Source: Aquabacterium sp. (GTDB lineage Bacteria > Pseudomonadota > Gammaproteobacteria > Burkholderiales > Burkholderiaceae_C). From it: 64,000 nt of DNA. Position 1 is the first letter of the stretch; the number at the start of each line of letters is the position of its first letter. The stretch lies in NCBI GenBank assembly GCA_023266355.1, contig JAHFQM010000004.1, forward strand, positions 248,001-312,000, read 5' to 3'. Position numbers and translations under genes: made by a program. Shown here in pieces: positions 20,018 to 27,772 of this stretch. The notes beneath the pieces were generated by a model, which did not search any database, was not told where the DNA came from, and saw only the letters and a list, made by a program, of their open reading frames with translations.

Positions 20018-20029
20018 TTTGGTCTTGTC

Positions 20030-20106
20030 GGCGCTTTAGCTCAGTCGGTTAGAGCGATGGAATCATAATCCACAGGTCCGCGGTTCGAATCCGTGAAGCG
20101 CCACCA
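20030..20106 (+). tRNA. tRNA-Met (CAU), elongator type
   Basis: 77 bases including an encoded CCA. Acceptor arms GGCGCTT / AAGCGCC, D-arm GCTC...GAGC, anticodon CAT at 20064-20066 in loop ATCATAA, T-loop TTCGAAT. The start base pairs with its partner, unlike initiator tRNA. The anticodon stem has an A-C mismatch at its outer pair (ATGGA/TCCAC). Its 3' part (from 20059) is the attachment site of the integrated element and is duplicated at 29419-29466. Confidence 0.95.
20059..20106 (+). repeat. attL: tRNA-Met 3' half, element end
   Basis: 48 bases, from GGAATCAT to the CCA end, matching 29419-29466 with one mismatch (C at 20079, A at 29439). Integration into the tRNA 3' half leaves a complete tRNA here. 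The similarity continues loosely through the tRNA's terminator hairpin. Confidence 0.9.
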
Positions 20107-20141
20107 CTAAATTCTCTTTGTGTATCAAGCACTTAGAAGCG

Positions 20142-20166
20142 AAAGCCACCCTAGCGGTGGCTTTTT
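20142..20166 (+). terminator. tRNA-Met terminator (element-side copy)
   Basis: AAAGCCACC - CTAGC - GGTGGCTTTTT. The same hairpin with one loop change recurs at 29501-29525 beyond attR, so the duplication includes the tRNA's terminator. Confidence 0.85.
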
Positions 20167-20188
20167 GCTTTCTGGCGTTTGGGGACCC

Positions 20189-20208
20189 TTACAGACTTTT
20201 TACAGACT
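20189..20208 (+). repeat. Integrase arm-type repeat, tRNA side
   Basis: TTACAGACT-TT-TTACAGACT: two direct 9-mers two bases apart, about 80 bases inside attL. An identical 20-base copy in the same orientation is at 29271-29290, just upstream of the integrase start. Paired sites near both ends of an integrated element suggest integrase or accessory-factor binding sites. Confidence 0.7.
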
Positions 20209-20355
20209 GCCGTACTCGGTGCCCAGCACTAGCCGGGCGCCTGCAATGGCAGGCTTGTGGCCCCCTAGGGGTCAGGTCATAAGGCAGAACATGGCAAAAC
20301 GCCCTGCCACTGCCCCGCCCACGTTCCTACGTCGTGGCACGTACATACGTGTAGG

Positions 20356-20421
20356 TACGGCTACGGCTACGGCTACGGCTACGGCTACGGCTACGGCTAC
20401 GGCTACGGCTACGGCTACGGC
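20356..20421 (+). repeat. Hexanucleotide tandem repeat (TACGGC)11
   Basis: Eleven perfect copies of TACGGC in 66 bases. It lies in the non-coding tRNA-proximal end of the element. Depending on frame it would read Tyr-Gly, Thr-Ala or, on the other strand, Ala-Val dipeptides, but none of the frames looks like a gene. Confidence 0.9.
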
Positions 20422-20474
20422 TTTGAGCATGCCCCCGCTCCATGGATTTTCTATAGGCCATGGCCCATAGCCGC

Positions 20475-20495
20475 CCTTAGGCGGGTTTCCTAAGA
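20475..20495. repeat. Stem-loop repeat copy 1 (CCTTAGG-N7-CCTAAGA)
   Basis: Inverted arms CCTTAGG and CCTAAG(A) separated by 7 bases (CGGGTTT). Same unit at 20551-20571 and 20883-20903; this copy has one mismatch at the outer position. Confidence 0.7.
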
Positions 20496-20550
20496 GCCCT
20501 CCATGGAGATCTCTATAGAAGCCCCTACAGCGGGCCACTCAGGACCACAG

Positions 20551-20571
20551 CCTTAGGAAAGGCCCCTAAGG
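20551..20571. repeat. Stem-loop repeat copy 2 (CCTTAGG-N7-CCTAAGG)
   Basis: Perfect 7-bp arms around AAAGGCC. It lies about 25 bases beyond the stop of the MqsA-like gene (minus strand) and could also act as its 3' hairpin. Confidence 0.75.
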
Positions 20572-20595
20572 GCATCGCCCATGGCCTATGAGGGT

Positions 20596-20817
20596 CTATT
20601 GGGCAGGGTTGCCCATGGAGGCATCAACACCAGCGCGAAAGGCTTGCATCTGCGCCATCACGCGATCTGACTCCATGACATCCAAGACGGACTCACCACA
20701 AGCCGGGCAATGGGCGCCATGCACCGCACGGATGAGGGTTGAATGGCTTTTGTAGGTGTGGGCTATGTCTCGGGTCTCGGTGGCCAACTCAGCCGCACCG
20801 CAAGCGGGGCAGTTCAT
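20596..20817 (-). CDS. Truncated MqsA-like zinc-finger protein
   Basis: A 73-aa protein (ATG at 20817 with GGAG 8 bases upstream). It has two CPxCG knuckles (MNCPACG, HCPACGES) and then ESDRVMAQMQAFRAGVDA, which follows the N-terminal zinc domain of the MqsA/YgiT antitoxin nearly motif for motif. The C-terminal helix-turn-helix that binds DNA in full MqsA is missing and there is no MqsR toxin gene next to it. It may be a stand-alone zinc protein that sequesters a partner, or a decayed antitoxin. A longer frame to 21024 exists but is not similar to anything. Confidence 0.7.
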   Translation of the reverse strand: MNCPACGAAELATETRDIAHTYKSHSTLIRAVHGAHCPACGESVLDVMESDRVMAQMQAFRAGVDASMGNPAQ

Positions 20818-20882
20818 GTTGATGGCTCCTGCATGCATTTTTTGCTTGGTTGTGTGTCGATGTTGCCCGCCCTGGAGGCCTC

Positions 20883-20903
20883 CCTTAGGAAAGCTCCCTA
20901 AGG
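20883..20903. repeat. Stem-loop repeat copy 3 (CCTTAGG-N7-CCTAAGG)
   Basis: Perfect 7-bp arms around AAAGCTC, between the divergent MqsA-like gene and the element protein starting at 20995. The first three loop bases (AAA) and the arms match copy 2. Confidence 0.75.
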
Positions 20904-20994
20904 CAGCATTTTTGCAAGCCGGGCCGGGCCTCAGTGAGAATCGCCCCACATGCCAAGCCTCTGTTGAACGGCATAGCTTTTCAGGTGATTCAAG

Positions 20995-21921
20995 TTGAGC
21001 ACAAACAGCCCCGTAGATCTGCAATCAGCGAAAGCGCGTTTGGTCGATTCCATCATGGACATTGAGAGCCCTTTGTGGCGCGTCCATGACGCGATCATCA
21101 AGACGGCCCAAAACACCGCCATCGCTCTGAACAAAACGCCACCCCCAGCGAATGACCAGAAAATGGCAGCGCACAGGGCAGCCCTTGAGGCCATGGAAAT
21201 GGATGCCCTCCAGAGGCGCCATGCGACCTTGAAGGCGGACGTTGCCCGCAAGAGCGAAGCAGGCAAGTTCTACAACCAGGCCAAAGCTCAAGCCGATTTT
21301 TCCTATTGGCTCCCCATGGATTTTTGGACGCTTGATGAGGCTGTGGCCTTGTCGCTCGGCAAAGATCCAAGAGAGGTCAACATGGCTTCGATTGAGCGCC
21401 ACCTGGAGAAGCCTAAGGGCCTGTTTAGTGCCCCTGCCAACCAGCCCGACGCCTTCACCAAAGCCTTTCATGATCTGCACCTGAAGGCCAAGCGATCACG
21501 CGCCATGATCGGCACCGAATTGCTGGCCCCGCATGACGTGGCAGCGTGGGCGCAAGCAACGCTCGGCGATGCCATACCGAAGCCAATGGCTGCCCTGCTG
21601 CCCAAAGAGGCCAAGCCCGCACCCTTGGTGGAAGCCGAAGCTCCATCCATGGCTGTGACACCCACACAGGATGAGCTGAAGAAGACGCTCGTAAGCCGTG
21701 CGGCCTTGCTCGCCCTCGTGCACATGTGGCCTACGGTCGAAAACGATTTGCACCACGCCAACCGCAACGGGCTTCAAGAGGCAGCCAAGGCGGATGGCCG
21801 CAACCAGTGGTGGAAAGAGGCCGCGCTTGATTGGGCTGATCGCAAGGGAAGACTCGTGAACCAAGAGCCCAAAGGACCGAGCCTAGGCACCACCACATCG
21901 ATCTTCCGCATGCAGAAGTAA
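20995..21921 (+). CDS. Conserved element protein of unknown function
   Basis: 308 aa if it starts at the TTG at 20995 (AGGTG 7 bases upstream); an ATG at 21055 is the alternative. The N-terminal half is helical and polar. A segment YWLPMDFWTLDEAVALSLGKDPREVN (about residues 103-128) resembles a Trp-x-x-x-Glu-Ala-x-x-LS-x-G-x-x-P motif I associate with proteins of proteobacterial genomic islands, without known function. The C-terminus repeats a polar Trp-rich helix (NQWWKEAALDWADRKGR). No membrane segments or signal peptide. Precedes the AlpA-like regulator on the same strand. Confidence 0.6.
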   Translation: MSTNSPVDLQSAKARLVDSIMDIESPLWRVHDAIIKTAQNTAIALNKTPPPANDQKMAAHRAALEAMEMDALQRRHATLKADVARKSEAGKFYNQAKAQADFSYWLPMDFWTLDEAVALSLGKDPREVNMASIERHLEKPKGLFSAPANQPDAFTKAFHDLHLKAKRSRAMIGTELLAPHDVAAWAQATLGDAIPKPMAALLPKEAKPAPLVEAEAPSMAVTPTQDELKKTLVSRAALLALVHMWPTVENDLHHANRNGLQEAAKADGRNQWWKEAALDWADRKGRLVNQEPKGPSLGTTTSIFRMQK

Positions 21922-22068
21922 GCCTCCGCACCAGCCGGTTGCACCCAGGCAATGCCCCACTTAGTACCCAATTGGCACCCATACACACACCAAACGCCAC
22001 CCAATTTGCAGCACTCGCGGATATGCCAATGATGAGAAGCCATCTTCAACACGCCCTGAGGGCAACAG

Positions 22069-22287
22069 ATGGCAAACACCTCGATTCATCCCGTCCCACT
22101 GGACCGCGAAACCCGCTCCGCACTGCCCACCCCTGAGGCAGCTTTTCACCTCAACCGTGCCCAGCAAACTCTGCGCTTGTGGGCCATGCGGGAGAACGGC
22201 CCCATTCGGCCCATCCGGATTCATGGCCGTTTGGCATGGCCGGTGGCAGAACTGCGCCGCATCCTTCAAGTCCCCACCATTGCCTGA
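22069..22287 (+). CDS. AlpA-like DNA-binding regulator/excisionase
   Basis: 72 aa. The core EAAFHLNRAQQTLRLWAMRENGPIRPIRIHGRLAWPVAELRRIL has the winged-helix MerR/AlpA-type layout: an N-terminal helix that picks the binding-site column, a recognition helix, a basic wing with RIHGRLAWP and a terminal helix. Small proteins of this class regulate integrase or act as excisionase in integrative elements. It lies 9 bases before rep, suggesting joint expression. Confidence 0.7.
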   Translation: MANTSIHPVPLDRETRSALPTPEAAFHLNRAQQTLRLWAMRENGPIRPIRIHGRLAWPVAELRRILQVPTIA

Positions 22288-22296
22288 GGCCGCGCC

Positions 22297-24018
22297 ATGC
22301 TGCGTATGCCTTCAGATGCTGAATGGACTGCGGGCCGGGTCGAACCTTTGCCACTTCGGTGGCAAGCGCGCTTGCTCGAGCAATGGGGCCAGCGTAAGGA
22401 CCAGGACTATTACGGCGCCAACGTGCACTTGCGCGTGGCAACTGCCTCGCTGTTGGCAGAGCCCCTGCCGCTTGATGCCTCAGACGTCACCATCTGCGAA
22501 GCGGCCAAGACCCAGGCAGAGCGATGCACCAGCCGCGCCCAGATCTTCCATTCAGCGCCTGCACTGCGGGAAGCCATGGCGCGCATCTGCGATGGACAAG
22601 GCATCACGCCACCCAAGGCAAAGACCAAAGATCACAGCGCCATTGCGCGCATGACTTGCCCCCTCTGGTGGCGGCGCAAACTGCGCAAGCTCCATGGGCG
22701 CAACGTGGAGGCCGCCGCCATCCGTCTGGGCTTTGTGCATCGCCATGGCGATCTCTACGTGAGCCAGGAAGGCCTGCACGCACGCGAGCAACAGAACGCC
22801 CGTAACCGGGCAGCTTTGGAATCCACCATTGCGCGCAACGAGTTGGGCCAAGAGTTCACGCTGGCCGAGCTGGCGGGCAAGAGCACCGCCAACAAGCGCA
22901 ACCGCAAGGCCGAGTTGATGACCCGCATTGGCGGCTTTGAAGCCTGGGCAAAGGCTCATGACCATGTGGGCCTGTTCATCACCCTCACATGCCCCAGCCG
23001 GTTCCATGCGTACCGCACCTTGAACGAGGGTGCCTTGGTACAGCCGAATCCAAAACATGACCCTGCCGAAACGCCGGGGACCGCGCAGAAGTACCTCACC
23101 CAGCTTTGGGCCTGCATTCGCGCCAACCTGAAGCGCAAGGGCTTGCCTGTCTATGGCTTACGCATTGCCGAGCCACAGCACGATGGCACACCCCATTGGC
23201 ATCTCTTGTTGTTCTGCGAACCCAGCCATGCCGCCGACATTCAAGCCATCTTCACCAAGCATACCTTGAAGGATTCGCCCGATGAGCACGGCGCCAAGAA
23301 GCACCGATGCGACATCAAGCCCATCGATGCCAAGAAGGGCAGCGCCACGGGCTACATCGTCAAGTACGTTTCCAAGAACATCGATGGCGAAGGCGTGGAC
23401 GATGACCTGGAAGGCAAGCCAGCCATTGAAACCGCCAAGCGCGTGGAGGCATGGGCCACACGCTGGAGCATTCGCCAGTTTCAGCAGATTGGCGGCCCAC
23501 CTGTGAGCGTGTGGCGCGAACTGCGCCGCATCAAGGAAGTGCCCAGCACGGCCCCTGAGTGCATCAAGCTGGCCCATGCCGCTGCGAACAAAGTAAACCC
23601 CTCAAAGCACCACGATGGCGCTGTGGTGGCCTGGGATCAGTATTGCGAAGCGCAAGGCGGGGTGATGTGTGGGCGCGATGCACTCATCAAGCTCAAGAAG
23701 GAACAACCGGAGAAGATGGGCCGGTATGGCGAGCCACAAGCACCGCGCCCCGTGGGGGTGTGGACCCTACAGGCGGGGGCGGATGGATGCTTGCAGCGCT
23801 GGGAGTCTGACTCCACGCGTTTTACATGGGAAATCATTCAAGGTGCGCGAAAGGCTGCGACTCAAGACCGTGGATTTTCTTTGGCGGAGGCGCAGCCTCT
23901 GACACCTTGGACTTGTGTCAATAACTGTACGCCCCAGAGGCTGGGGCCCATCGACAGCTCTACATCTCCAAAAGCTAGCCCGGAAAACACTACAGGAGGC
24001 CTACAGCCTTTGCAGTGA
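22297..24018 (+). CDS. GpA-type replication endonuclease (HUH rolling-circle initiator)
   Basis: 573 aa, similar to the phage P2 GpA family of replication initiators. Visible HUH elements are motif 1 FITLTCPSRFH (about residues 227-237), the metal-binding PHWHLLLF (about 297-304) and the two-tyrosine helix GYIVKYVSKNID (about 351-362) whose Tyr nicks DNA and stays bound to the 5' end. This implies that the excised element replicates by the rolling-circle route. The C-terminal 100 residues are low-complexity and variable. Starts 9 bases after the AlpA-like gene. Confidence 0.8.
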   Translation: MLRMPSDAEWTAGRVEPLPLRWQARLLEQWGQRKDQDYYGANVHLRVATASLLAEPLPLDASDVTICEAAKTQAERCTSRAQIFHSAPALREAMARICDGQGITPPKAKTKDHSAIARMTCPLWWRRKLRKLHGRNVEAAAIRLGFVHRHGDLYVSQEGLHAREQQNARNRAALESTIARNELGQEFTLAELAGKSTANKRNRKAELMTRIGGFEAWAKAHDHVGLFITLTCPSRFHAYRTLNEGALVQPNPKHDPAETPGTAQKYLTQLWACIRANLKRKGLPVYGLRIAEPQHDGTPHWHLLLFCEPSHAADIQAIFTKHTLKDSPDEHGAKKHRCDIKPIDAKKGSATGYIVKYVSKNIDGEGVDDDLEGKPAIETAKRVEAWATRWSIRQFQQIGGPPVSVWRELRRIKEVPSTAPECIKLAHAAANKVNPSKHHDGAVVAWDQYCEAQGGVMCGRDALIKLKKEQPEKMGRYGEPQAPRPVGVWTLQAGADGCLQRWESDSTRFTWEIIQGARKAATQDRGFSLAEAQPLTPWTCVNNCTPQRLGPIDSSTSPKASPENTTGGLQPLQ

Positions 24019-24137
24019 AGCGAGCATCAGGCCACTACTTCCGCCTAATACCTGACACTCGCCAAGTCCACGTTGATCACCAAACATCAGGCTAATTTGT
24101 TTCGCAAATCAACCACCAAAATCCACTTTGAAAACAA

Positions 24138-24347
24138 TTAGACTTTGGAAAATCGATAGCTCCCCTTAATATTACTCGCCAAAAAACCACCCTTAGAATC
24201 AGCCGACATCAGCTGATTATACAAATTCTCACCAATATCGAAATATTGGTAAATTGCGCCATTATTAAACTCCACCTCAAGAGTAGAACTCTCTTGGTCG
24301 TACCCTATCGACGCAATATTACTCGACGAAACCGGCGTCCTATCCAT
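24138..24347 (-). CDS. KTSC-domain small protein, third gene of the SIR2-HerA operon
   Basis: 69 aa, essentially one KTSC domain: VSSSNIASIGYD, TLEVEFNNGAIYQYFDI, LMSADSKGGFLASNIKGSYRFSKV. KTSC domains also occur at the end of some lysyl-tRNA synthetases and as stand-alone proteins; their role is not settled. Its AGGAG ribosome site overlaps the herA stop codon and its ATG is 9 bases downstream of that stop, so it is almost certainly co-translated with herA. AT-rich like the two genes before it. A role as regulator or cofactor of the defence pair is inference. Confidence 0.8.
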   Translation of the reverse strand: MDRTPVSSSNIASIGYDQESSTLEVEFNNGAIYQYFDIGENLYNQLMSADSKGGFLASNIKGSYRFSKV

Positions 24348-24356
24348 AAATCTCTC

Positions 24357-26237
24357 CTATTGCTTTATCCTAGATATCCGTGGATTTTGAGAGCGCCACG
24401 TTTCGCTCAACTCCTCATAATTTGTGTTTGTTTCTCTTACCAGCCCCCAGCCACCTGGATTTTGAGAGTCCTCTGAGGAGACTTCATCAAAAACAATAGG
24501 GTCCTGGCTATCTGGCCTCGCGTTCTTTGGCGGGGGTTCAATTATTGTCCGCATTGGCAACTTAACCGCCTCACCGAGAATTATGGCCTCTCCTGTTTTC
24601 AGGATAGGCAGCATATTTGTAAGGCCATCGAGATTATCAGACAAAGCCGCCGATATGTGACCTCGATCTGCTGAGTTTGTCAATCTAAGAGCAAAGAAAG
24701 TCCCACACTGGGAAAGAACGGTCGGATCGATTTCAGAGGGACGCTGACTTACTATCATGGCTCCAATACCATACTTTCTCCCCTCCTTAACGATTCGCTG
24801 AACCACCTTAGACGCCATCCCCTTCAATTGATCATTCAAATAAATATGAGCCTCTTCCATAACAATCAACAAGGGACGGTGCCGCCCGCCTTGAGATAGA
24901 TTACGCGCCCAAAACAATGCCTCGTATAAAAGCCGAACAAGTGCCCCAATTGTGGTCTGCAGAATATCGGCAGGAACACCGGATAAATCCAATATGGAGA
25001 CAGGTCGCACATCACCGATCCAATCATGCAACAGAGAATCAATATCTCTTGCAACAGCACCATCAGCAGCAGGATGCCAATCCCCGGGCCGAAAGATAAA
25101 ATTGTATCTTGGTATGCGAAGCTTGGCCCCAAGCAATAGAAGTGGCTTACCCAAGTTTAACGCGCCTGGGATATAGTTAATTTTCTCGTCATCATCTTTA
25201 TCGTTTTTGACGCTCTTGAATATAGGCGGCAACCCATACTCCGCATTCCCTCTAAGTTCATTACCTTGCGCATCGACCTCATACGCAATGTTATCAATGG
25301 GTCGCCCCGGCTTCTTTGAGTAATATGTACCGAACGTCTCGATAAAGAGCTCATACCACAACGAATGAATACTAAAAGGAATCGGAGAATCGACACTTAG
25401 CGCATCAATTGACGCACCCTTCTTCGGGTATTTTGATAGTGATTGAATCTTGTATTTCTGCACTCGCTCCATCACAAGATTTCTGTCTTTTTCGTTTTGA
25501 AATTCACCAAAACTAATCTCACACAACTCGTCGAAACTTAGCGCCCAAAATGGTATATGCAACTCATGCTCACTCAACTTATCAGACGTTTCGGCATTAA
25601 TCTTGAAAGTGCTAGCGCGGCTCTTGAGGGCATGGCCATATTCACCATGCAGATCCAGCATAAGTATGCGAGCTGAAGGATACCTACTCGCATCCGACAA
25701 GGAGTTCATAAGACTGGCAACAGTAGTCGACTTACCCGACCCTGTCGTCCCAACAACAGCGGAATGTCGAGTTATCAATTTATTAACATCCACAAGAGCG
25801 GGGATCGAATCGGCATTTGAAATATGTCCGATCTTCACAAAATATGGCTTATCAGGTTGACCGTATATATTCTTTAGTTCTTTCTCAGAAACAAGGTGAA
25901 CCTCATCACCAATGGTTGGATATTGTGAAAGCCCGCGCGAAAATAGTCCTGTTCGAAGCCCTTCGCCAATCAACTGAATCCTCATCCAGCGCCGCCCGAC
26001 AATTTGCCCGTCCCCTTCATCCTGAACTGGTGCAGCGCTAGCACCCACCTTGCTAACAATCCCATACAAGTCAGAATAACCAACGGGTATTCTTACAAAG
26101 CTGCCGATTTGACCTGCCCGATACCCTTGGCCATCTATGTAAACAAATCCGGTGAGTGAATCATTCGACAAAGTGATACTGACGGCAGTTCCATCCACAT
26201 CCTGCACATCCCCTAAATAGGTTTCCTTATTTGACAT
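24357..26237 (-). CDS. HerA-family ATPase (SIR2-HerA defence system)
   Basis: 626 aa. An N-terminal HAS-type barrel (about 1-65) is followed by the hexameric translocase core: Walker A GTTGSGKST at 163-171, a DLHGEYG strand at 195-201, Walker B LLIVMEEAH at 456-464 with paired Glu, an Arg-rich KEGRKYGIG and SQRPSEI sensor near 484-503. This is the HerA/DUF87 fold. Bacterial HerA paired with SIR2 forms an anti-phage complex in which the ATPase ring scaffolds NADase or nuclease activity. Its ATG lies inside the last codons of the SIR2 gene (11-base overlap). Markedly lower GC than the host. Confidence 0.9.
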   Translation of the reverse strand: MSNKETYLGDVQDVDGTAVSITLSNDSLTGFVYIDGQGYRAGQIGSFVRIPVGYSDLYGIVSKVGASAAPVQDEGDGQIVGRRWMRIQLIGEGLRTGLFSRGLSQYPTIGDEVHLVSEKELKNIYGQPDKPYFVKIGHISNADSIPALVDVNKLITRHSAVVGTTGSGKSTTVASLMNSLSDASRYPSARILMLDLHGEYGHALKSRASTFKINAETSDKLSEHELHIPFWALSFDELCEISFGEFQNEKDRNLVMERVQKYKIQSLSKYPKKGASIDALSVDSPIPFSIHSLWYELFIETFGTYYSKKPGRPIDNIAYEVDAQGNELRGNAEYGLPPIFKSVKNDKDDDEKINYIPGALNLGKPLLLLGAKLRIPRYNFIFRPGDWHPAADGAVARDIDSLLHDWIGDVRPVSILDLSGVPADILQTTIGALVRLLYEALFWARNLSQGGRHRPLLIVMEEAHIYLNDQLKGMASKVVQRIVKEGRKYGIGAMIVSQRPSEIDPTVLSQCGTFFALRLTNSADRGHISAALSDNLDGLTNMLPILKTGEAIILGEAVKLPMRTIIEPPPKNARPDSQDPIVFDEVSSEDSQNPGGWGLVRETNTNYEELSETWRSQNPRISRIKQ

Positions 26238-27447
26238 TTTTCACCTGCGAGGACGTGCCAATTATTTTTTTCAAAAAGTCCGTAAAAGCCGAGAAATCGC
26301 CAAGTTTTACTTGAGCAGAGATAACTGGTTGCTCCGAATCAGATTTTTCTACGGATACGAATTGACTCAACTCAGCATCGGCATCGTCTGCAGCTCGTGG
26401 CATCGCCCATGCTCCGAGATTCGTGCCTATGATGGCCCTATCAAATGTCCAAACATTTAGATTATGTTGCTTCTTTGCGAGCCTGTATGCTTCTGGATAT
26501 GATTCCACATTGGCACCTAATTTCTCATATGTGCCAAATTGCAGGCCAAGCACCATTGCAGTAGGATTCGCCTTCAAGGCGCTGATGATGGCATCATTGA
26601 TATGCCCATCATTAAAAGAGTACCCACACAGCACCAAAAAAGATGATTTCCGTCGTATAAATCTATTTAGCTGATCTATCAACGCCAAGTATGGCATTTT
26701 TCTACTCTCTTCGTACTTAAGGTGCGAAGGGTATATTAACTGCGATGCATTCGGCTTCACTTCGGAATACCTATACACAATACGCTGCTTATCAACAACT
26801 TCTTGATACCAGTTTATAGAGCCATGAATTTTCCACAGCCTAGTCCAATGGACAGGTATCAAGTTATCTTCAAGTGCTCTTAAGTCAAAAAACGACCGGC
26901 GAGCTCCAACAAAGCCATCGAAGTATGGAACCTCGTTATCTTCCAAGCTTTGCTCGACCAACAAATCGTAATTTGTTGTGAACACTTCAACAGCCTGCTT
27001 TCTATCGATTGACCTAATCCAATTACACAGCCTGTGATAAGGCGTTTCCCCGGACGGGAGGCAAACATCAATTTTTTCGACTATCGCAGAGCAGATCACG
27101 GTCTCCAACTCTCTTAGCTTTTCCTCACTGAGCCCCCGAACCTCGCCGCCCTTAGAGACTAGGACGAGGCTACGCAAGAAGCTAAGAATATCCTCGATGT
27201 TTTCCGGATTTCGCTCCGCCTTAACAACCTCAGCGAGAAGACTATTGTAATTATCATTACCTCTCAATTTCTCATTGAGGTATCGCGTCAAGTTAATCAC
27301 ATCAGGTATTAATGGCCACTTACCCTCTGGCATCGGAACCGATAAAGGACATCCAGCAGACAAGAAAAAGCCAATTGACTCATTGTCTTGCGCCAATGAT
27401 TGACGCAAGTATCTAAGGTGGCGAATTGGATCATGCGCATGCACCAT
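26227..27447 (-). CDS. SIR2-family effector (SIR2-HerA defence system)
   Basis: 406 aa from the ATG at 27447 (AGGGG 6 bases upstream; a TTG start at 27489 is possible). SIR2 motifs: FLSAGCPLS at 28-36 in place of GAGxS, FTTNYD at 156-161 with the NAD-site Asn, KIHGSINW at 206-213 with the catalytic His, and CGYSFNDGHIN at 274-284. These match SIR2_2-type domains of defence proteins, which hydrolyse NAD+ during phage infection. The C-terminal 80 residues are not recognised and may contact HerA. No signal or membrane segment. First gene of the operon. Confidence 0.88.
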   Translation of the reverse strand: MVHAHDPIRHLRYLRQSLAQDNESIGFFLSAGCPLSVPMPEGKWPLIPDVINLTRYLNEKLRGNDNYNSLLAEVVKAERNPENIEDILSFLRSLVLVSKGGEVRGLSEEKLRELETVICSAIVEKIDVCLPSGETPYHRLCNWIRSIDRKQAVEVFTTNYDLLVEQSLEDNEVPYFDGFVGARRSFFDLRALEDNLIPVHWTRLWKIHGSINWYQEVVDKQRIVYRYSEVKPNASQLIYPSHLKYEESRKMPYLALIDQLNRFIRRKSSFLVLCGYSFNDGHINDAIISALKANPTAMVLGLQFGTYEKLGANVESYPEAYRLAKKQHNLNVWTFDRAIIGTNLGAWAMPRAADDADAELSQFVSVEKSDSEQPVISAQVKLGDFSAFTDFLKKIIGTSSQVKNVK

Positions 27448-27713
27448 GAACTTCCCCTGTGGTTTAACTTCTATGGCAACAGAACCCAATCAAGTCGGCG
27501 CAACCAATCATGGTGACTCCGCTTGGTGCTGGGATAGACTCCTTAGAGGTTAACACTCGTCACTCACATGTTGAGTCGACGCTAGGGGCCACACAAGTGC
27601 GGGCGTCCATCGAGAAGTTGCGAATACAACAACCAGATGACATCCAAGACTTGAGTTCCGGTTAGACGCGGTCCTGCATCCACCTCGTTACTCCAAGTCG
27701 TTGCAGATCCTAT

Positions 27714-27741
27714 CAACCACAACCAGCAAAGGGAGTGGTTG
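27714..27741. other. Hairpin between integrase and SIR2 gene
   Basis: Arms CAACCAC / GTGGTTG separated by 14 bases, within the 325-base stretch between the integrase stop and the SIR2 start (27448-27772). No T run follows; otherwise this stretch, which should hold the cargo operon's promoter, shows nothing I can name. Confidence 0.35.
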
Positions 27742-27772
27742 GCTACTCCAGCCATGTCCCGTTAGTCACTGT

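Larger units (their letters stand above)
20107..20595. other. Dyad-rich non-coding end of the element
   Basis: About 490 bases with no convincing gene. Besides the terminator, the arm repeat and the hexamer array it has a near-perfect 20-base palindrome at 20451-20470 centred on GGCCATGGCC, two related units CTCCATGGA-n4/5-CTATAG (20438, 20499), several CCATGG sites and two of three copies of a stem-loop CCTTAGG-N7-CCTAAGG/A. It could be an origin, a regulatory zone or packaging/transfer site. Confidence 0.6.

Noticed and set aside
18044..20068. A 674-codon plus-strand frame opposite htpG
   Set aside because: Mirror of the htpG coding sequence with shadow-type composition; the Hsp90 motifs are on the minus strand.
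20356..20421. Hexamer array as CRISPR
   Set aside because: Repeats are adjacent six-mers without spacers, and no cas genes are present.
20272..20538. An 88-codon minus-strand frame through the hexamer array
   Set aside because: The translation is mostly an Ala-Val dipeptide run with no good ribosome site; more likely non-coding.
23158..23577. Minus-strand frame opposite rep
   Set aside because: Shadow of the HUH motifs of the replication protein; no independent features.
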